From UBA7803 sp041690675 (GTDB lineage Bacteria > Pseudomonadota > Gammaproteobacteria > Pseudomonadales > Azotimanducaceae), in the NCBI GenBank assembly GCA_041690675.1, contig JAWLGU010000010.1, forward strand, positions 1 to 64,000: 64,000 nt of DNA, given 5' to 3'. The position numbers and the translations under genes are program-made. Of this stretch, positions 8,415 to 18,428 are shown piece by piece. Under the pieces are notes generated by a model. It had not been told where the DNA came from and did no database searches. It worked only from the letters and a program-made list of their open reading frames with translations. Within the stretch, counting starts at the first letter, position 1. Each line of letters opens with the position of its first letter.

Positions 8415-9128
8415 ATGCTTGCGTCCAAGAACCCACAGAGTGCGGGGATCGGTCCCGGCCGGTCCAGCGCCGGGCGGCCGCTGATGGCGAAAGGATTCAA
8501 AATGGGCGGCGCCGAGGAGAACGGTCACCTGGACGCGTTCCTGGCTGCCGCGCACCGCCGCAAGTACCCGGCCAAGAGCACCCTCATCTACGCCGGTGAC
8601 AAGAGCGATTCCATCTACTACATCCTCAAGGGCTCGGTGACCGTGCTGGTGGAGGACGAGTCCGGCCGGGAGATCATCGTCTCTTACCTGAACAAGGGCG
8701 ACTTCTTCGGCGAGATGCCGCTGTTCACCGAAGACACTCCCCGCTCGGCCTGGGTGAAGGCCAAGTCCGAGTGCGAGGTGGCGGAGCTCTCCTACGCCAA
8801 GTTCCGCGAGCTGGCGGAGAAGCACACGGATCTGCTCTACGCCGTGGGCCGGCAGATGGCCGAGCGGCTCACCCGCACCACCCAGAAGGTGAGCGACCTG
8901 GCGTTCCTCGACGTCACCGGTCGGGTGGCGCGCACGCTTCTCGAGCTCACCAAGCAGCCGGATGCCATGACCCACCCGGACGGCATGCAGATCAAGATCA
9001 CCCGCCAGGAGATCGGCCGCATCGTGGGCTGCTCCCGGGAGATGGTGGGCCGGGTGCTGAAGACCCTGGTGGATCAGGGGCTGGTGTCGGTGAAAGGCAA
9101 GACCATGGTGGTGTTCGGAACCCGCTAG
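8415..9128 (+). CDS. crp: cAMP receptor protein (Crp/Vfr)
   Basis: Global cAMP-responsive transcription factor. 237 residues with an N-terminal extension of about 25 residues relative to E. coli Crp. The cAMP pocket is intact: GEMPLFTEDTPRSAWVKA carries the Glu, Arg and Ser ligands. The C-terminal winged helix shows ITRQEIGRIVGCSREMVGRVLK, the Crp recognition helix (contacts R, E, R). A GAAGGAG site precedes the ATG at 8415. Downstream internal ATGs (MAKGFKMGG) could also serve as start. It converges on trpC and diverges from the OsmC gene. Confidence 0.95.
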   Translation: MLASKNPQSAGIGPGRSSAGRPLMAKGFKMGGAEENGHLDAFLAAAHRRKYPAKSTLIYAGDKSDSIYYILKGSVTVLVEDESGREIIVSYLNKGDFFGEMPLFTEDTPRSAWVKAKSECEVAELSYAKFRELAEKHTDLLYAVGRQMAERLTRTTQKVSDLAFLDVTGRVARTLLELTKQPDAMTHPDGMQIKITRQEIGRIVGCSREMVGRVLKTLVDQGLVSVKGKTMVVFGTR

Positions 9129-9136
9129 CGGACCGT

Positions 9137-9928
9137 TCAGCCGAACAGGGCCGAAAGCGCCGCCCCCGGATCGGGGGCGCGCATGAAGGCTTCCCCTACC
9201 AGAAAGGTGTTCACCCCGGCTGCGCGCATCATCTGCACGTCGTCCGGAGTGTGAATGCCGCTTTCCGTCACCACCAGCACGCCCTCCGGCACGGCCGGCA
9301 GCAGGGCGAGGGTGGTTTCCAGCCGGGTCTCGAAGGTTCGCAGGTCGCGGTTGTTGATCCCCACCAGCGCCGGCTCCAGGGCCAGGGCGCGTTCCAGCTC
9401 GTCACCGTCGTGCACCTCGATCAGCACGTCCAGGCCCGCGTCCCGCGCCGCCGCGTTCAGCTCCCCGAGTTGGTCCCGCCCCAGCGCGGCGACAATGAGC
9501 AGCAGGCAGTCGGCCTCCAGGGCCCGGGTCTCCAGCACCTGATAGGGATCGACGATGAAGTCCTTGCGCAGCGCCGGCAGGGCGACGGCGGCCCGGGCAC
9601 GGCGCAGATAGTCGTCGTGGCCCTGGAAGAAGTCCTCGTCGGTGAGCACCGACAGGCAGGTGGCGCCCGCCGCCTGGTAACGGCGGGCGATGTCCACCGG
9701 ATCGAAATCCTCGCGGATCACCCCTTTGCTCGGAGACGCTTTCTTGATCTCGGCGATCACCGCGCTGCCGCCGGCGCGCACCCGCCGGGCCAGGGCCTGG
9801 GTGAATCCGCGCGGGGGCGGGGCGGCCCGGGCCGCGTCCTCCAGCTCCGCCACGCTCACCCGGCCGCGGCGCGCCACCACCTCCTCGCGCTTGCGGGCGA
9901 CGATGGTGTCCAGCACGGTGCGGCTCAC
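9137..9928 (-). CDS. trpC: Indole-3-glycerol phosphate synthase
   Basis: Tryptophan synthesis: cyclises CdRP to indole-3-glycerol phosphate. The start is the GTG at 9928, which overlaps the trpD stop (GTGA), giving 263 residues. TIM-barrel motifs are IAEIKKASPSKG with the catalytic lysine, VLTDEDFFQG, LRKDFIVDPYQV, INNRDLRTF, VTESGI and VGEAFM. Last gene of the trpGDC unit and convergent with crp. Confidence 0.97.
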   Translation of the reverse strand: MSRTVLDTIVARKREEVVARRGRVSVAELEDAARAAPPPRGFTQALARRVRAGGSAVIAEIKKASPSKGVIREDFDPVDIARRYQAAGATCLSVLTDEDFFQGHDDYLRRARAAVALPALRKDFIVDPYQVLETRALEADCLLLIVAALGRDQLGELNAAARDAGLDVLIEVHDGDELERALALEPALVGINNRDLRTFETRLETTLALLPAVPEGVLVVTESGIHTPDDVQMMRAAGVNTFLVGEAFMRAPDPGAALSALFG

Positions 9929-10912
9929 GAAGCCTCCATCAGCCGGGTCACCCGGATCAGCTCCTCGAACCGCTCCAGCGCACGGCCGGTGGCGATGGCC
10001 TCCCGGGCCATGAGCACGCCCCTGGCCAGGTCGGTGGCGGCCCCGGCCACGTAGATCGCGGCGCCCGCGTTGAGGCTGACGATGTCTGCGGCGGCGGACT
10101 CGGGCTCGGTGAGGGACCGCCGCACCAGCGCAAGGCTCGCCTCCGGGGAATTCGCCCTGAGCTCCGTGACGGCGCGCTGGCGGATGCCGAAGTCCTCGGG
10201 GGCGATCTCGTAGCCCTCGATCCGCCCCGCCCTGAGCTCCACCACGTACGTGCTGGCGTCCAGGGCGATCTCGTCCAGGCCGTTGGCGTGCACCAGCAGC
10301 ACGTGCTCGGCCTCCAGCAGCGCCAGCACCCGGGCCAGGGTCTCCTGGAGCTGCGGGCTGAACACGCCGATGAGCTGGCGCCTGGCGCCGGCGGGATTGG
10401 TGAGGGGGCCGAGCACGTTCATCACGGTCCGCACCCCCAACTCCTGGCGCACTGGGGCCGCGTGCCTCATGGCGCCGTGGTGGGCCTGGGCGAACAGGAA
10501 GCCGACTCCGACCTCGCGGATGCACCGCGCGCACTGCTCGGGAGTCAGGGCCAGATTGGTGCCGGCGGCTTCGAGCACGTCGGCGCTGCCGCTGGCGCTG
10601 GACATCTTGCGGTTGCCGTGCTTGGCCACATGCGCGCCCGCGGCGGCGGCCGCGAACGCCGCCGCCGTGGATATGTTGAAGAGCTTGGCGCCGCTGCCGC
10701 CGGTGCCACAGGTGTCGACCAGGTGAGGCACGTCCACCTGCACCCGAGTGGAGAGGGCGCGCATGGCCTGCGCCGCGCCGGCGATCTCTTCCGCCGTCTC
10801 GCCCTTGACCCGCAGGCCCATGAGCAGCGCGCCGATCTGGGCCGGCGTGGCCCCGCCGCTCATGACCTCGGTGAAGACCTGGCGCGCTTCCTCCTGGGAG
10901 AGGTCCCGGCCT

Positions 10913-11539
<627 letters not shown>

Positions 11540-11668
11540 AGCCGGGGCATAGTACCCACAGTTGGCGCGCTTGGCATCCTGCAACGGCGGCGGCGGCCGT
11601 GGGCGCCATTGATGCCGCGCAAAGGCCGCCACCGGAGCGTGCGTTAGCATCGGGCTACTCTGCGGGGC

Positions 11669-13054
11669 GTGAGGGTGGCCATGCTGCAAGTCGCCGAGGC
11701 GTACGATGCGGGTCTTCGCACGGCCCGCTTGTTCAAAGCCTGTCTCGATCGCAATACCCGAGCTGTTCGGCGCGAGCATCGCCGCGAGATCGAGCGGATG
11801 CGGGAGGGGCTGTCGGCGCCCCCGGCGGTGCGGGACGAGGCACGGCGGCGCAAGCTGGCGGAGACCGTTCGCCGGGCCCGCATCCACAGCCCCTTCTACC
11901 GGGAACTGCTGCGCGACGCTCCGGACGATCCCCTGGAGGCGTTCGCGGCGGCGCCGGTGACCGCGCGAGGCGACATCGTCGACTCGGGCCTGACGCGGAC
12001 GGTGCCCCCACGGCCGTCGGAGCGCCGGGTCACCTGGCGCACCTCGGGCACCTCGGGCGAACCCTACACCTTCGAGATCGACCGTCTGTGCCCGGTGCGC
12101 CACTCGGCGCAGCGGGCGTTCGTGTACCTCGAGGCCGGCGTCCCGCCCGGATCGCGCATCATCGAGATTCTGGGCGGCGGCTCGGTGAGCCGGCGCGAGG
12201 ACAAGCTCTACCCCAGCTTCCGGCGTTTTCACGTCGATTACTGGCAGATGAGCGGCAAGGAACTGGCCGCCCACGCGCGCGCCGTGGCGCCTGCCCTGCT
12301 CTACGGCAACCTCACCCACCTGTTGCAGGTGGCGGATGAGGCCCAGTCGGCCGGCATGGCGCTCACCATCCCGTTCGTGTGCAGCTCGTCGGAGACCGTG
12401 CTGGAGCAGGACCGCGTGCGGCTCACGGAAGTGCTGGGCTGCCGGTTCTTCGAGATCTACGGCTCGGCGGAAGCCAACAACGTCGCCTATTACCTGCCGG
12501 GGGACCGGGAGTGGACGATCTTCGAGCCACGGGTGTGGGTGGAAATCCTGGACGAGCGGCGCGAGCCGGTGCAGGCGGGGGAGGTGGGCGAGATCGTGGT
12601 CACGACACTGACGGAGCCGGCGGCGCCGCTGATCCGTTACGCCACCGGGGACATGGCCCGGGTGGCCGGCGCTGACGGCAGTGGGCGGGCGGGGATGCGC
12701 CTGGCATCCCTGGAGGGACGCGCGTGCGATGCGGTGCTCGACGCCCAGGGCAGGCGGGTATCCCTGTGGTCACTGGCGGCCAACGGCTTCTGGGCCCGCG
12801 ACGACATGGCCACCCGGGTTCGGCGCTGGCAGATCCATCAGCATCGCGACCGGACGGTTCGGGTTCGACTCGAGCTCCGGGACGGTGTAGCGGTGGCCGA
12901 CGTGGAGACCGCCATCCGGGAGTACCTCGCGCCCGTGCTCGCCGGCCTGCCCGTGGTGCTCGAGCCCGTGGCGCGCATTCACCACCCCGCCGAAGGCAAG
13001 TTCCGCGCGGTCACCTCGGATGCGGGCGAGCCGGAGCGGAGCGCCAGCGGCTAA
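11669..13054 (+). CDS. PaaK-like adenylate-forming enzyme
   Basis: 461 residues with similarity to phenylacetate-CoA ligase-type AMP-forming enzymes. The adenylate-forming signatures are TWRTSGTSGEPYTFEID (P-loop-like), the mid-domain motif FFEIYGSAEANNVAY, and IRYATGDMARV with the ATP ribose Asp. The usual C-terminal lysine region is short. PaaK relatives like this often sit in exopolysaccharide or lipid-modification clusters, and an O-acyltransferase gene converges on it, overlapping by 4 bp. The substrate is not predictable. The start could be the GTG at 11669 or the ATG at 11681; the latter has GAGGG upstream. Confidence 0.75.
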   Translation: MRVAMLQVAEAYDAGLRTARLFKACLDRNTRAVRREHRREIERMREGLSAPPAVRDEARRRKLAETVRRARIHSPFYRELLRDAPDDPLEAFAAAPVTARGDIVDSGLTRTVPPRPSERRVTWRTSGTSGEPYTFEIDRLCPVRHSAQRAFVYLEAGVPPGSRIIEILGGGSVSRREDKLYPSFRRFHVDYWQMSGKELAAHARAVAPALLYGNLTHLLQVADEAQSAGMALTIPFVCSSSETVLEQDRVRLTEVLGCRFFEIYGSAEANNVAYYLPGDREWTIFEPRVWVEILDERREPVQAGEVGEIVVTTLTEPAAPLIRYATGDMARVAGADGSGRAGMRLASLEGRACDAVLDAQGRRVSLWSLAANGFWARDDMATRVRRWQIHQHRDRTVRVRLELRDGVAVADVETAIREYLAPVLAGLPVVLEPVARIHHPAEGKFRAVTSDAGEPERSASG

Positions 13055-15189
13055 CGCTCCGCACCGCGTCCCGCCTGAGACAGGGTGCGATGGCCGAGGT
13101 CGGAGTCGGCCACCATGCTCGCTGGGATCCGCCCCCATTTCTCCTCCATGCGCCGCAGCATCAGTTCCACCAGCATGCGCGCCCCGGCCTCGGACAGATG
13201 ATCGTCGTCCCGGTAGTAGACGTGCTCACTGTCGTGAGTGATGCAGCGGCCGGGGATCCGGGTGTTGCAGAACAGGGTCTCCGGGTACACGCGGACCAGA
13301 TCCGGGTGGTCGGGAACGGCGTCGTAGACTGCGTAGGCGGAGGCCGTACGCTCCCGGTACACGTCGTAGGACGTTGTCAGCATGTGGTCTCTCGTCCACG
13401 CGTGCATGTCCTCGGGCGCCGCCTTGGGGAGCAGATCGGCCAGCCGCTGGGGCACGTTCCACCCCACTTCCGGTATCGGATAAACCAGCACGACCTTGAT
13501 GCCCTCCGCGAGCAGCCGTTCGACGGTTTCCCGGAAGCGCCGCTGCACGGTCTCCAGGGGTGCGGGCGACGACCCGGAATCGCCCGGCTCCACGAACGCC
13601 CAGTGATAGTCCTCGCTCTCGATGCCGCCTTCGTGATTGTCGAACCCGGTGGACTCGAGTATCAGCGGCAGCCGGCCGCCGAGGATGGCCACGGCGGGCG
13701 AGACGTCCCGCAGGACGGCGATACGGCGCTCGTTGTAGTCCGTGGTGCAGGGGAAGGGGTTCTCCGAACCGATGGTCACCCGATCGATACCGGTGATCAG
13801 AGGGCACGCGGCCCGGTTCAGCGGGAGATACGCGGCATCGGTGCCCTTCGTGACCTCCCGGAGCGGCTCGCTGAGCGTGCGCAGGTGGGAGTCTCCGACG
13901 GTTGCCAGCGTGACCTCGCCAGCCCCGTGGGGGAAGAGGCAGTAGTCCTCGTCGCCCGCGTAGTCCTCGCACGGGTTCGACGGCGAGCCGAGTGTCGGCG
14001 AGTGCTCGGCCTGGGACTTCACTACGTCGAAGTAGAAGCTCGGCAGCGACTCGAACCGCGAAGGCAGACCGTCGCTGCCGAACCCGTACAGTCCCGCCAC
14101 CAGGAGCCCCGCCGGGCCCACGGATGCCATCGTCCAGATGAGCCGGCGGTTGATCAGCCGCTTGTTTCGGAACGGTGTCTCCACGGCCTGGTAGGTAAGG
14201 GTGGCAAGGCCTACGGCAAGAGCGATCCACACCAGCTTGTCCAGCACCTGCGGCTCGTCGGCGGAGCGGATGCGGGCGAAGGCGAAGATGGGCTGGTGCC
14301 ACAGGTACAGGGAATAGGAGATGAGCCCCAGTCCTACCGCGAGCCGCGACGTGAGCAGCCGGGAAACGCCGTCGCTCCCACCGGCGAACCAGATAAGCAG
14401 CATGGTGCCCAGCACCGGCAGCAGGGTGACGAAGCCGGGGTGGGGCGCGTAGTCGTCCAGCACCAGCATGGGCGCGATCACCATGATCGCGCCCAGTGCC
14501 GGCAGGGTGGCGTTGGCCAGCGGGTAGGCCTGACGTCCGCGGTCCACCTCGAGCTTCGCCAGCATCGCCCCCGCCAGCAGCTCCCAGGCCCGGGACGGCG
14601 CCAGAAAGAAGTTGGCGTTCTGGAAGCGGTCGTTGGCCCACTCCGCCAGGAGCAGCGAGACCACGAACCCCGCCAGGAACAGCGCGCCGATGTAGCGGCG
14701 GCAGAACTTCCAGCACAAGAGCAGCACGATCGGGAACAGCAGGTAGAACTGTTCCTCCACCGCCAGGCTCCAGGTGTGCAGAAAGGGTTTCAGATCGCCG
14801 CCGTCCGCCGCGTACTGGTCCTCCTGCCAGAAATAGATGTTGGAGCCGAAGAGCGTGGTGGCCGCGAGGCTCCCGGCGTAGGACTTGAAGGCCGACGGCA
14901 GCATGTACGTCCAGGCGAATGGGATCGACGCCACCATGACCACGAACAGTGCGGGCAGGATGCGCCGGGCCCGGCGCTCGTAGAAGCCCAGGAAGGTGAA
15001 GCCGTCCCGCCCCATCTCCTTGAGCAGAATCAGGGTGATGAGGTAGCCGGAGATGACGAAGAACACGTCCACCCCAAGGTAACCGCCGGGAAAGAAGGCG
15101 CGGCCGAACACGCTGAACCCGGCGTGGTAGAGCAGCACGGCGACCACTGCGATGGCCCGCAAGCCGTCCAACTCCGGCCGGTAGTTCAT
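13051..15189 (-). CDS. Membrane O-acyltransferase with C-terminal SGNH domain (OafA/YrhL type)
   Basis: 712 residues from the ATG at 15189 (MNYRPELDGLRA), the conserved N-terminus of acyltransferase-3 proteins; an ATG at 15216 would add 9 residues. About ten hydrophobic helices occupy residues 8-370. Family motifs are YRPELDGLRAIAV with the following YHAG, GYLGVDVFFVISGYL, RRARRILPA and WSLAVEEQFYL. The C-terminal periplasmic SGNH hydrolase-like domain has the nucleophile motif TVGDSHLRT and the terminal DDDHLSEAG. It most likely acetylates a surface glycan such as LPS, capsule or peptidoglycan. The donor and acceptor are unknown. Confidence 0.9.
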   Translation of the reverse strand: MNYRPELDGLRAIAVVAVLLYHAGFSVFGRAFFPGGYLGVDVFFVISGYLITLILLKEMGRDGFTFLGFYERRARRILPALFVVMVASIPFAWTYMLPSAFKSYAGSLAATTLFGSNIYFWQEDQYAADGGDLKPFLHTWSLAVEEQFYLLFPIVLLLCWKFCRRYIGALFLAGFVVSLLLAEWANDRFQNANFFLAPSRAWELLAGAMLAKLEVDRGRQAYPLANATLPALGAIMVIAPMLVLDDYAPHPGFVTLLPVLGTMLLIWFAGGSDGVSRLLTSRLAVGLGLISYSLYLWHQPIFAFARIRSADEPQVLDKLVWIALAVGLATLTYQAVETPFRNKRLINRRLIWTMASVGPAGLLVAGLYGFGSDGLPSRFESLPSFYFDVVKSQAEHSPTLGSPSNPCEDYAGDEDYCLFPHGAGEVTLATVGDSHLRTLSEPLREVTKGTDAAYLPLNRAACPLITGIDRVTIGSENPFPCTTDYNERRIAVLRDVSPAVAILGGRLPLILESTGFDNHEGGIESEDYHWAFVEPGDSGSSPAPLETVQRRFRETVERLLAEGIKVVLVYPIPEVGWNVPQRLADLLPKAAPEDMHAWTRDHMLTTSYDVYRERTASAYAVYDAVPDHPDLVRVYPETLFCNTRIPGRCITHDSEHVYYRDDDHLSEAGARMLVELMLRRMEEKWGRIPASMVADSDLGHRTLSQAGRGAER

Positions 15190-15376
15190 GTTCGTCAACG
15201 TTCCCTGCTGCCTCATAACGTGGGGTGGACGACCGACCGCCGGTTGCGGTGCACGGCTGGTGAAGCAAGATGCAGACCAGACTCTGGAGCCCGGTGATCC
15301 CCCCTCAATCGGAACGGGGTGGCACGAACCTTGGAGCCCTTGGGCGGCGTTATTGATCTGCACGGAGGACGCGAAG

Positions 15377-15814
15377 ATGGCATCGACGAACGTGCCGGCC
15401 CTGGAGCGAAGCATGCAGAAAACCCAATCGTGGCTCGGGGACATCTCCACCGAGATGGGTTGGAACGATCCCGAGAAGGGCTATCTGGCGCTGCGGGCCG
15501 TGCTGCAGGCGTTGCGGGACAGGCTGCCGCCGAACGAGGCCGTGGATCTCGCCGCCCAGTTGCCCATGGTGGTGCGGGGTTTCTACTACGAGGGCTGGCA
15601 TCCGGCGGACAAGCCGCTCAAGTACCGTCACAAGGAGGAGTTCATCGAGCGGGTGTGCAAGCGCGCCCCGGCCATTACCCGGGAGGAGGCGGAACGAGCC
15701 GTGACGGCTGTGTTTCATCAGCTCACCAGCGAGCTCGACAGCGGCGAGCTGGAGCAGGTGCGCGCCGCCATGCCCGAGGATATTCGCGCGCTGTGGCCGT
15801 GGGAGGGGATGTAG
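15377..15814 (+). CDS. DUF2267 domain protein
   Basis: 145 residues from the ATG at 15377, which has CGGAGG upstream; the frame is open further 5' without a good start. It shows the DUF2267 pattern: AYLALRAVLQALRDRL-like (YLALRAVLQALRDRLP), AAQLPMVVRGFYYEGW, EEFIERV, and an alternating helical C-terminus ending in LWPW. The family is cytosolic, helical and uncharacterised, often near stress or membrane-stability genes. It is divergent from the acyltransferase. The 187 bp between them show no clear promoter. Confidence 0.85.
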   Translation: MASTNVPALERSMQKTQSWLGDISTEMGWNDPEKGYLALRAVLQALRDRLPPNEAVDLAAQLPMVVRGFYYEGWHPADKPLKYRHKEEFIERVCKRAPAITREEAERAVTAVFHQLTSELDSGELEQVRAAMPEDIRALWPWEGM

Positions 15815-15888
15815 GCAGCCATTCCAGACCTATTGTCCGCGTCACAGATGTGCGAACGTACGAGCCTGTGCTGACAAGGAAGAACCAC

Positions 15889-16356
15889 ATGAAATATCTA
15901 CACCGAGCTTGGGTGATCGGGCTGCTGATCCTGGCCGGCTGCGCTTCGGCGCCTCCCTCGGAGGAGCAGCAGGCGAGGACGGAAGCCATCGAGGACATCC
16001 TCAGCCAGCCGCTGCCGAGCGAGGAGTACGCCCAGGAGGTCCGTTGCCTTTCCACCCACAACTACCGCAGCGTGGAGGTGCTCGACCCCGAGCACGTGCT
16101 GTTCGAAGGTGCCGGCGGCCGAGCCTGGGTGAACAAGCTGAGGAACCGCTGCGTCGGGCTGCGGCGCAACGACACCCTGCGCTTCGAGTTGCGTGACAAC
16201 CGGGTGTGCAATCTCGACAGCTTCGAGGCGGTGGATTCGTTCCTGTGGTTCTGGGAGCGCACCAGCGGCACCTGCACCCTGGGTAACTTCACTCCGGTGA
16301 CGCCGGAGCAGGTCGCTGCCCTCAAAGCCGCGCTGCGGGACGGCGACGGAAGCTGA
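15889..16356 (+). CDS. Small Cys-containing lipoprotein, DUF6491-like
   Basis: 155 residues from the ATG at 15889, with AAGGA 8 nt upstream. There is a short basic N-terminus and hydrophobic core, then the lipobox LAGC (Cys at residue 20), so it is likely a lipoprotein. The mature part holds four cysteines (RCLSTHNY, RCVGL, VCNLDSF, TCTLG), probably as two disulfides. The pattern R(C)L-xx-NYRSVEVLD and WVNKLRxxCxGL resembles proteins of the DUF6491 type, whose role is unknown. The gene stands alone between DUF2267 and the convergent pncC. Confidence 0.75.
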   Translation: MKYLHRAWVIGLLILAGCASAPPSEEQQARTEAIEDILSQPLPSEEYAQEVRCLSTHNYRSVEVLDPEHVLFEGAGGRAWVNKLRNRCVGLRRNDTLRFELRDNRVCNLDSFEAVDSFLWFWERTSGTCTLGNFTPVTPEQVAALKAALRDGDGS

Positions 16357-16364
16357 GCGTCCGG

Positions 16365-16395
16365 GGCTCGCCAGCGGCTCGCCAGCGGCTCGCCG
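16365..16395. repeat. 11-bp tandem repeat, 2.8 copies
   Basis: The unit GGCTCGCCAGC is present twice exactly and once truncated (GGCTCGCCG), in the short gap between two convergent genes. It is probably slippage-generated. No stem-loop with a T-run is present, so it is not an obvious terminator. Confidence 0.6.
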
Positions 16396-16402
16396 GAACG
16401 CC

Positions 16403-16900
16403 TCAGGCCGGTGCTTCGAGTATGGCCTGAACGCCCTCGAGGGCGATACGCACGGCCTGCTCCCGCACCTCGGCGCGGCTGCCGGTGAGCTCATATCGGG
16501 CTGTCTGGATGCACCGGGGGGTGGGCGCCTGGACCGCCCAGCCGAACCACACCGTACCCACCGGTGCCAGCAGGTCTCCGCCGTCCGGGCCGGCCACCCC
16601 GGTGACCGCCACGCTGACGCGGGCGTCGCAGGCCGCCAGTGCCCCTTCGGCCATCTCCCGGACGGTGGGCTCGCTCACCACGCCGTGCTCCTCCAGGGTC
16701 TGCCGGTCCACGCCGATCATGCGCATCTTCGCCGACGGCCGGTAGGTGACGAAGGCCCCCTCGAACCATTCCGAGCTTCCCGGAACACTGGTGAGCTCTG
16801 CGGCGATCATGCCGCCGGTGCAGGACTCCGCCGTGACCAGGGTGAGCTCGTTGGCCAGAAGCTGCCGCGCCACGGCGTCGATCAGTCGAAGGTCGGTCAT
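16403..16900 (-). CDS. pncC: Nicotinamide-nucleotide amidohydrolase (CinA C-terminal family)
   Basis: Deamidates NMN to NaMN in pyridine-nucleotide recycling. 165 residues, the stand-alone CinA C-domain without the N-terminal COG1058 part. Family motifs are VTAESCTGGMIAAELTSV (nucleophile serine region), EGAFVTY, VSEPTVREMAEG and AVTGVAGPDGG. It lies 7 bp after trpE on the same strand, so it probably ends the rpe-gph-trpE transcript. In many relatives this gene precedes recA instead. Confidence 0.9.
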   Translation of the reverse strand: MTDLRLIDAVARQLLANELTLVTAESCTGGMIAAELTSVPGSSEWFEGAFVTYRPSAKMRMIGVDRQTLEEHGVVSEPTVREMAEGALAACDARVSVAVTGVAGPDGGDLLAPVGTVWFGWAVQAPTPRCIQTARYELTGSRAEVREQAVRIALEGVQAILEAPA

Positions 16901-16907
16901 CTCGCCG

Positions 16908-18428
16908 TCACGGTTGGAACTTGGCCTCGGCCATGGCCGCGGCCCGGAAGATGGCGCGGCCCTTGTTCATGGATTCCTTCCACTCGAGTCGCGGTACCGA
17001 GTCCGCCACCACGCCGCCGCCGGCCTGGATGTACAGGGTGCCGTCCTTGATCACGGCGGTGCGGATGGCGATGGCGGTGTCCATGTTGCCGTTCCACGCG
17101 AGGTAGCCCACGGCGCCGCCGTAGATGCCGCGCTTCACCGGCTCCAGCTCGTCGATGATCTCCATGGCGCGGATCTTCGGCGCGCCGGAGAGGGTGCCCA
17201 CCGGCAGCGTGGCGCGCAGCACGTCCATGGCGGTCTTGCCGGCGCGCAGGCGACCGGTGACGTTGCTGGAGATGTGCATGACGTGGGAGTAGCGCTCGAT
17301 CACGAAGCGCTCGGTCACCTCGACCGAGCCGGTCTCGGACACCCGGCCGACGTCGTTGCGGCCCAGATCGATGAGCATGAGATGCTCGGCGATCTCCTTG
17401 GGGTCGCCCAGGAGCTCTCGCTCCATGGCCTGGTCCTCCTCCGGCGTGTGGCCGCGCCGGCGGGTGCCGGCCAGGGGCCGGTTGGTGATGACGCCGTCCT
17501 CCAGGCGGGCGAGGATCTCCGGCGACGAGCTGACGATCTGAAACTCCTCCAGATCCATGAAGTACATGTACGGAGACGGGTTGAGGCTGCGCAGGGCCCG
17601 GTACAGATTGATGGGGTCCGAAGCGAAGGGGATGGACATGCGCTGGGCCAGCACCACCTGCATGACGTCGCCGGCGCGTATGTACTCGCGGATCTTCTCC
17701 ACCGCCTGGGTGAACGCGGCCTCGCCGAACTCGGAGACGAAGTCGCTTTCCTCCACGGGCTGATTGGCGCTGGAATCGGGAATGGGCGGCACGGCCCCGG
17801 CGAGCCGTTGGCTCAGCGCCCGGAGCCGGTCGACGGTGCGCTGATGGATGCCCTCCTCGGCCGGATCCACCAGACTGATGAGCTGCATCCGGCCCCTCAG
17901 ATTGTCGAACACCACCACGTCCTCGGACACCATGAGCACCATGTCCGGCGTCCCCAGGGTGTCCGGCGGCTCGCCGCCGGCGAGCCGCTTCTCCACGTAG
18001 CGCACGCAGTCGTAGCCGAAGTAGCCTACCAGGCCGCCGTAGAACCGGGGCAGCTCCGGCAGCTCCGCCACCCGGTAGCGCTGCTGGAACGCCTCGATGA
18101 ACGCCAGCGGATCCTCCGCCTCGAGGCTTTCCACCGTCTTGCCGTCGGTCTGCACCGTGATCTGGTGGCCGGTGACCTTGATGATCGTGCGGCAGGGGAG
18201 GCCGATGATGGAGTAGCGGCCCCACTTCTCGCCCCCCTGAGCCGACTCCAGCAGGTAGGAGTAGGGGCCCTTGGCGAGCTTCAGGTAGGTGGAGAGGGGC
18301 GTGTCCAGGTCGGCCAGGGTCTCGACCACCACCGGGATGCGGTTGTAGCCCTGGGCGGCGAGCTCGGCGAAGCGCGACTCGCTCAAGGGTTCCGCTTCCG
18401 CTTCGGTCATCGACTCCGATTCAGTCAT
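16908..18428 (-). CDS. trpE: Anthranilate synthase component I
   Basis: Converts chorismate to anthranilate with TrpG-supplied ammonia. 506 residues from the ATG at 18428; a GTG one codon upstream is also possible. The N-domain has the tryptophan feedback motif LLES. The chorismate-binding core shows PSPYMYFMDL, SSSPEILARL, PLAGTRRRG, HLMLIDLGRNDVGRV, HISSNVTG, LPVGTLSGAPKIRAMEII and YGGAVGYL. The start overlaps the gph stop, so translation is coupled. No Trp-rich leader peptide is visible upstream, so classical attenuation is unlikely here. Confidence 0.97.
   Translation of the reverse strand: MTESESMTEAEAEPLSESRFAELAAQGYNRIPVVVETLADLDTPLSTYLKLAKGPYSYLLESAQGGEKWGRYSIIGLPCRTIIKVTGHQITVQTDGKTVESLEAEDPLAFIEAFQQRYRVAELPELPRFYGGLVGYFGYDCVRYVEKRLAGGEPPDTLGTPDMVLMVSEDVVVFDNLRGRMQLISLVDPAEEGIHQRTVDRLRALSQRLAGAVPPIPDSSANQPVEESDFVSEFGEAAFTQAVEKIREYIRAGDVMQVVLAQRMSIPFASDPINLYRALRSLNPSPYMYFMDLEEFQIVSSSPEILARLEDGVITNRPLAGTRRRGHTPEEDQAMERELLGDPKEIAEHLMLIDLGRNDVGRVSETGSVEVTERFVIERYSHVMHISSNVTGRLRAGKTAMDVLRATLPVGTLSGAPKIRAMEIIDELEPVKRGIYGGAVGYLAWNGNMDTAIAIRTAVIKDGTLYIQAGGGVVADSVPRLEWKESMNKGRAIFRAAAMAEAKFQP

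Noticed and set aside
11540..11668. A trp leader before trpG.
   Set aside because: The short upstream region has no ORF with Trp codons and no terminator-like hairpin.
12724..15297. An 857-codon open frame on the plus strand across the acyltransferase gene.
   Set aside because: No domain and low-complexity Gln/Arg/His composition. The opposite strand encodes a well-conserved acyltransferase with all its motifs.
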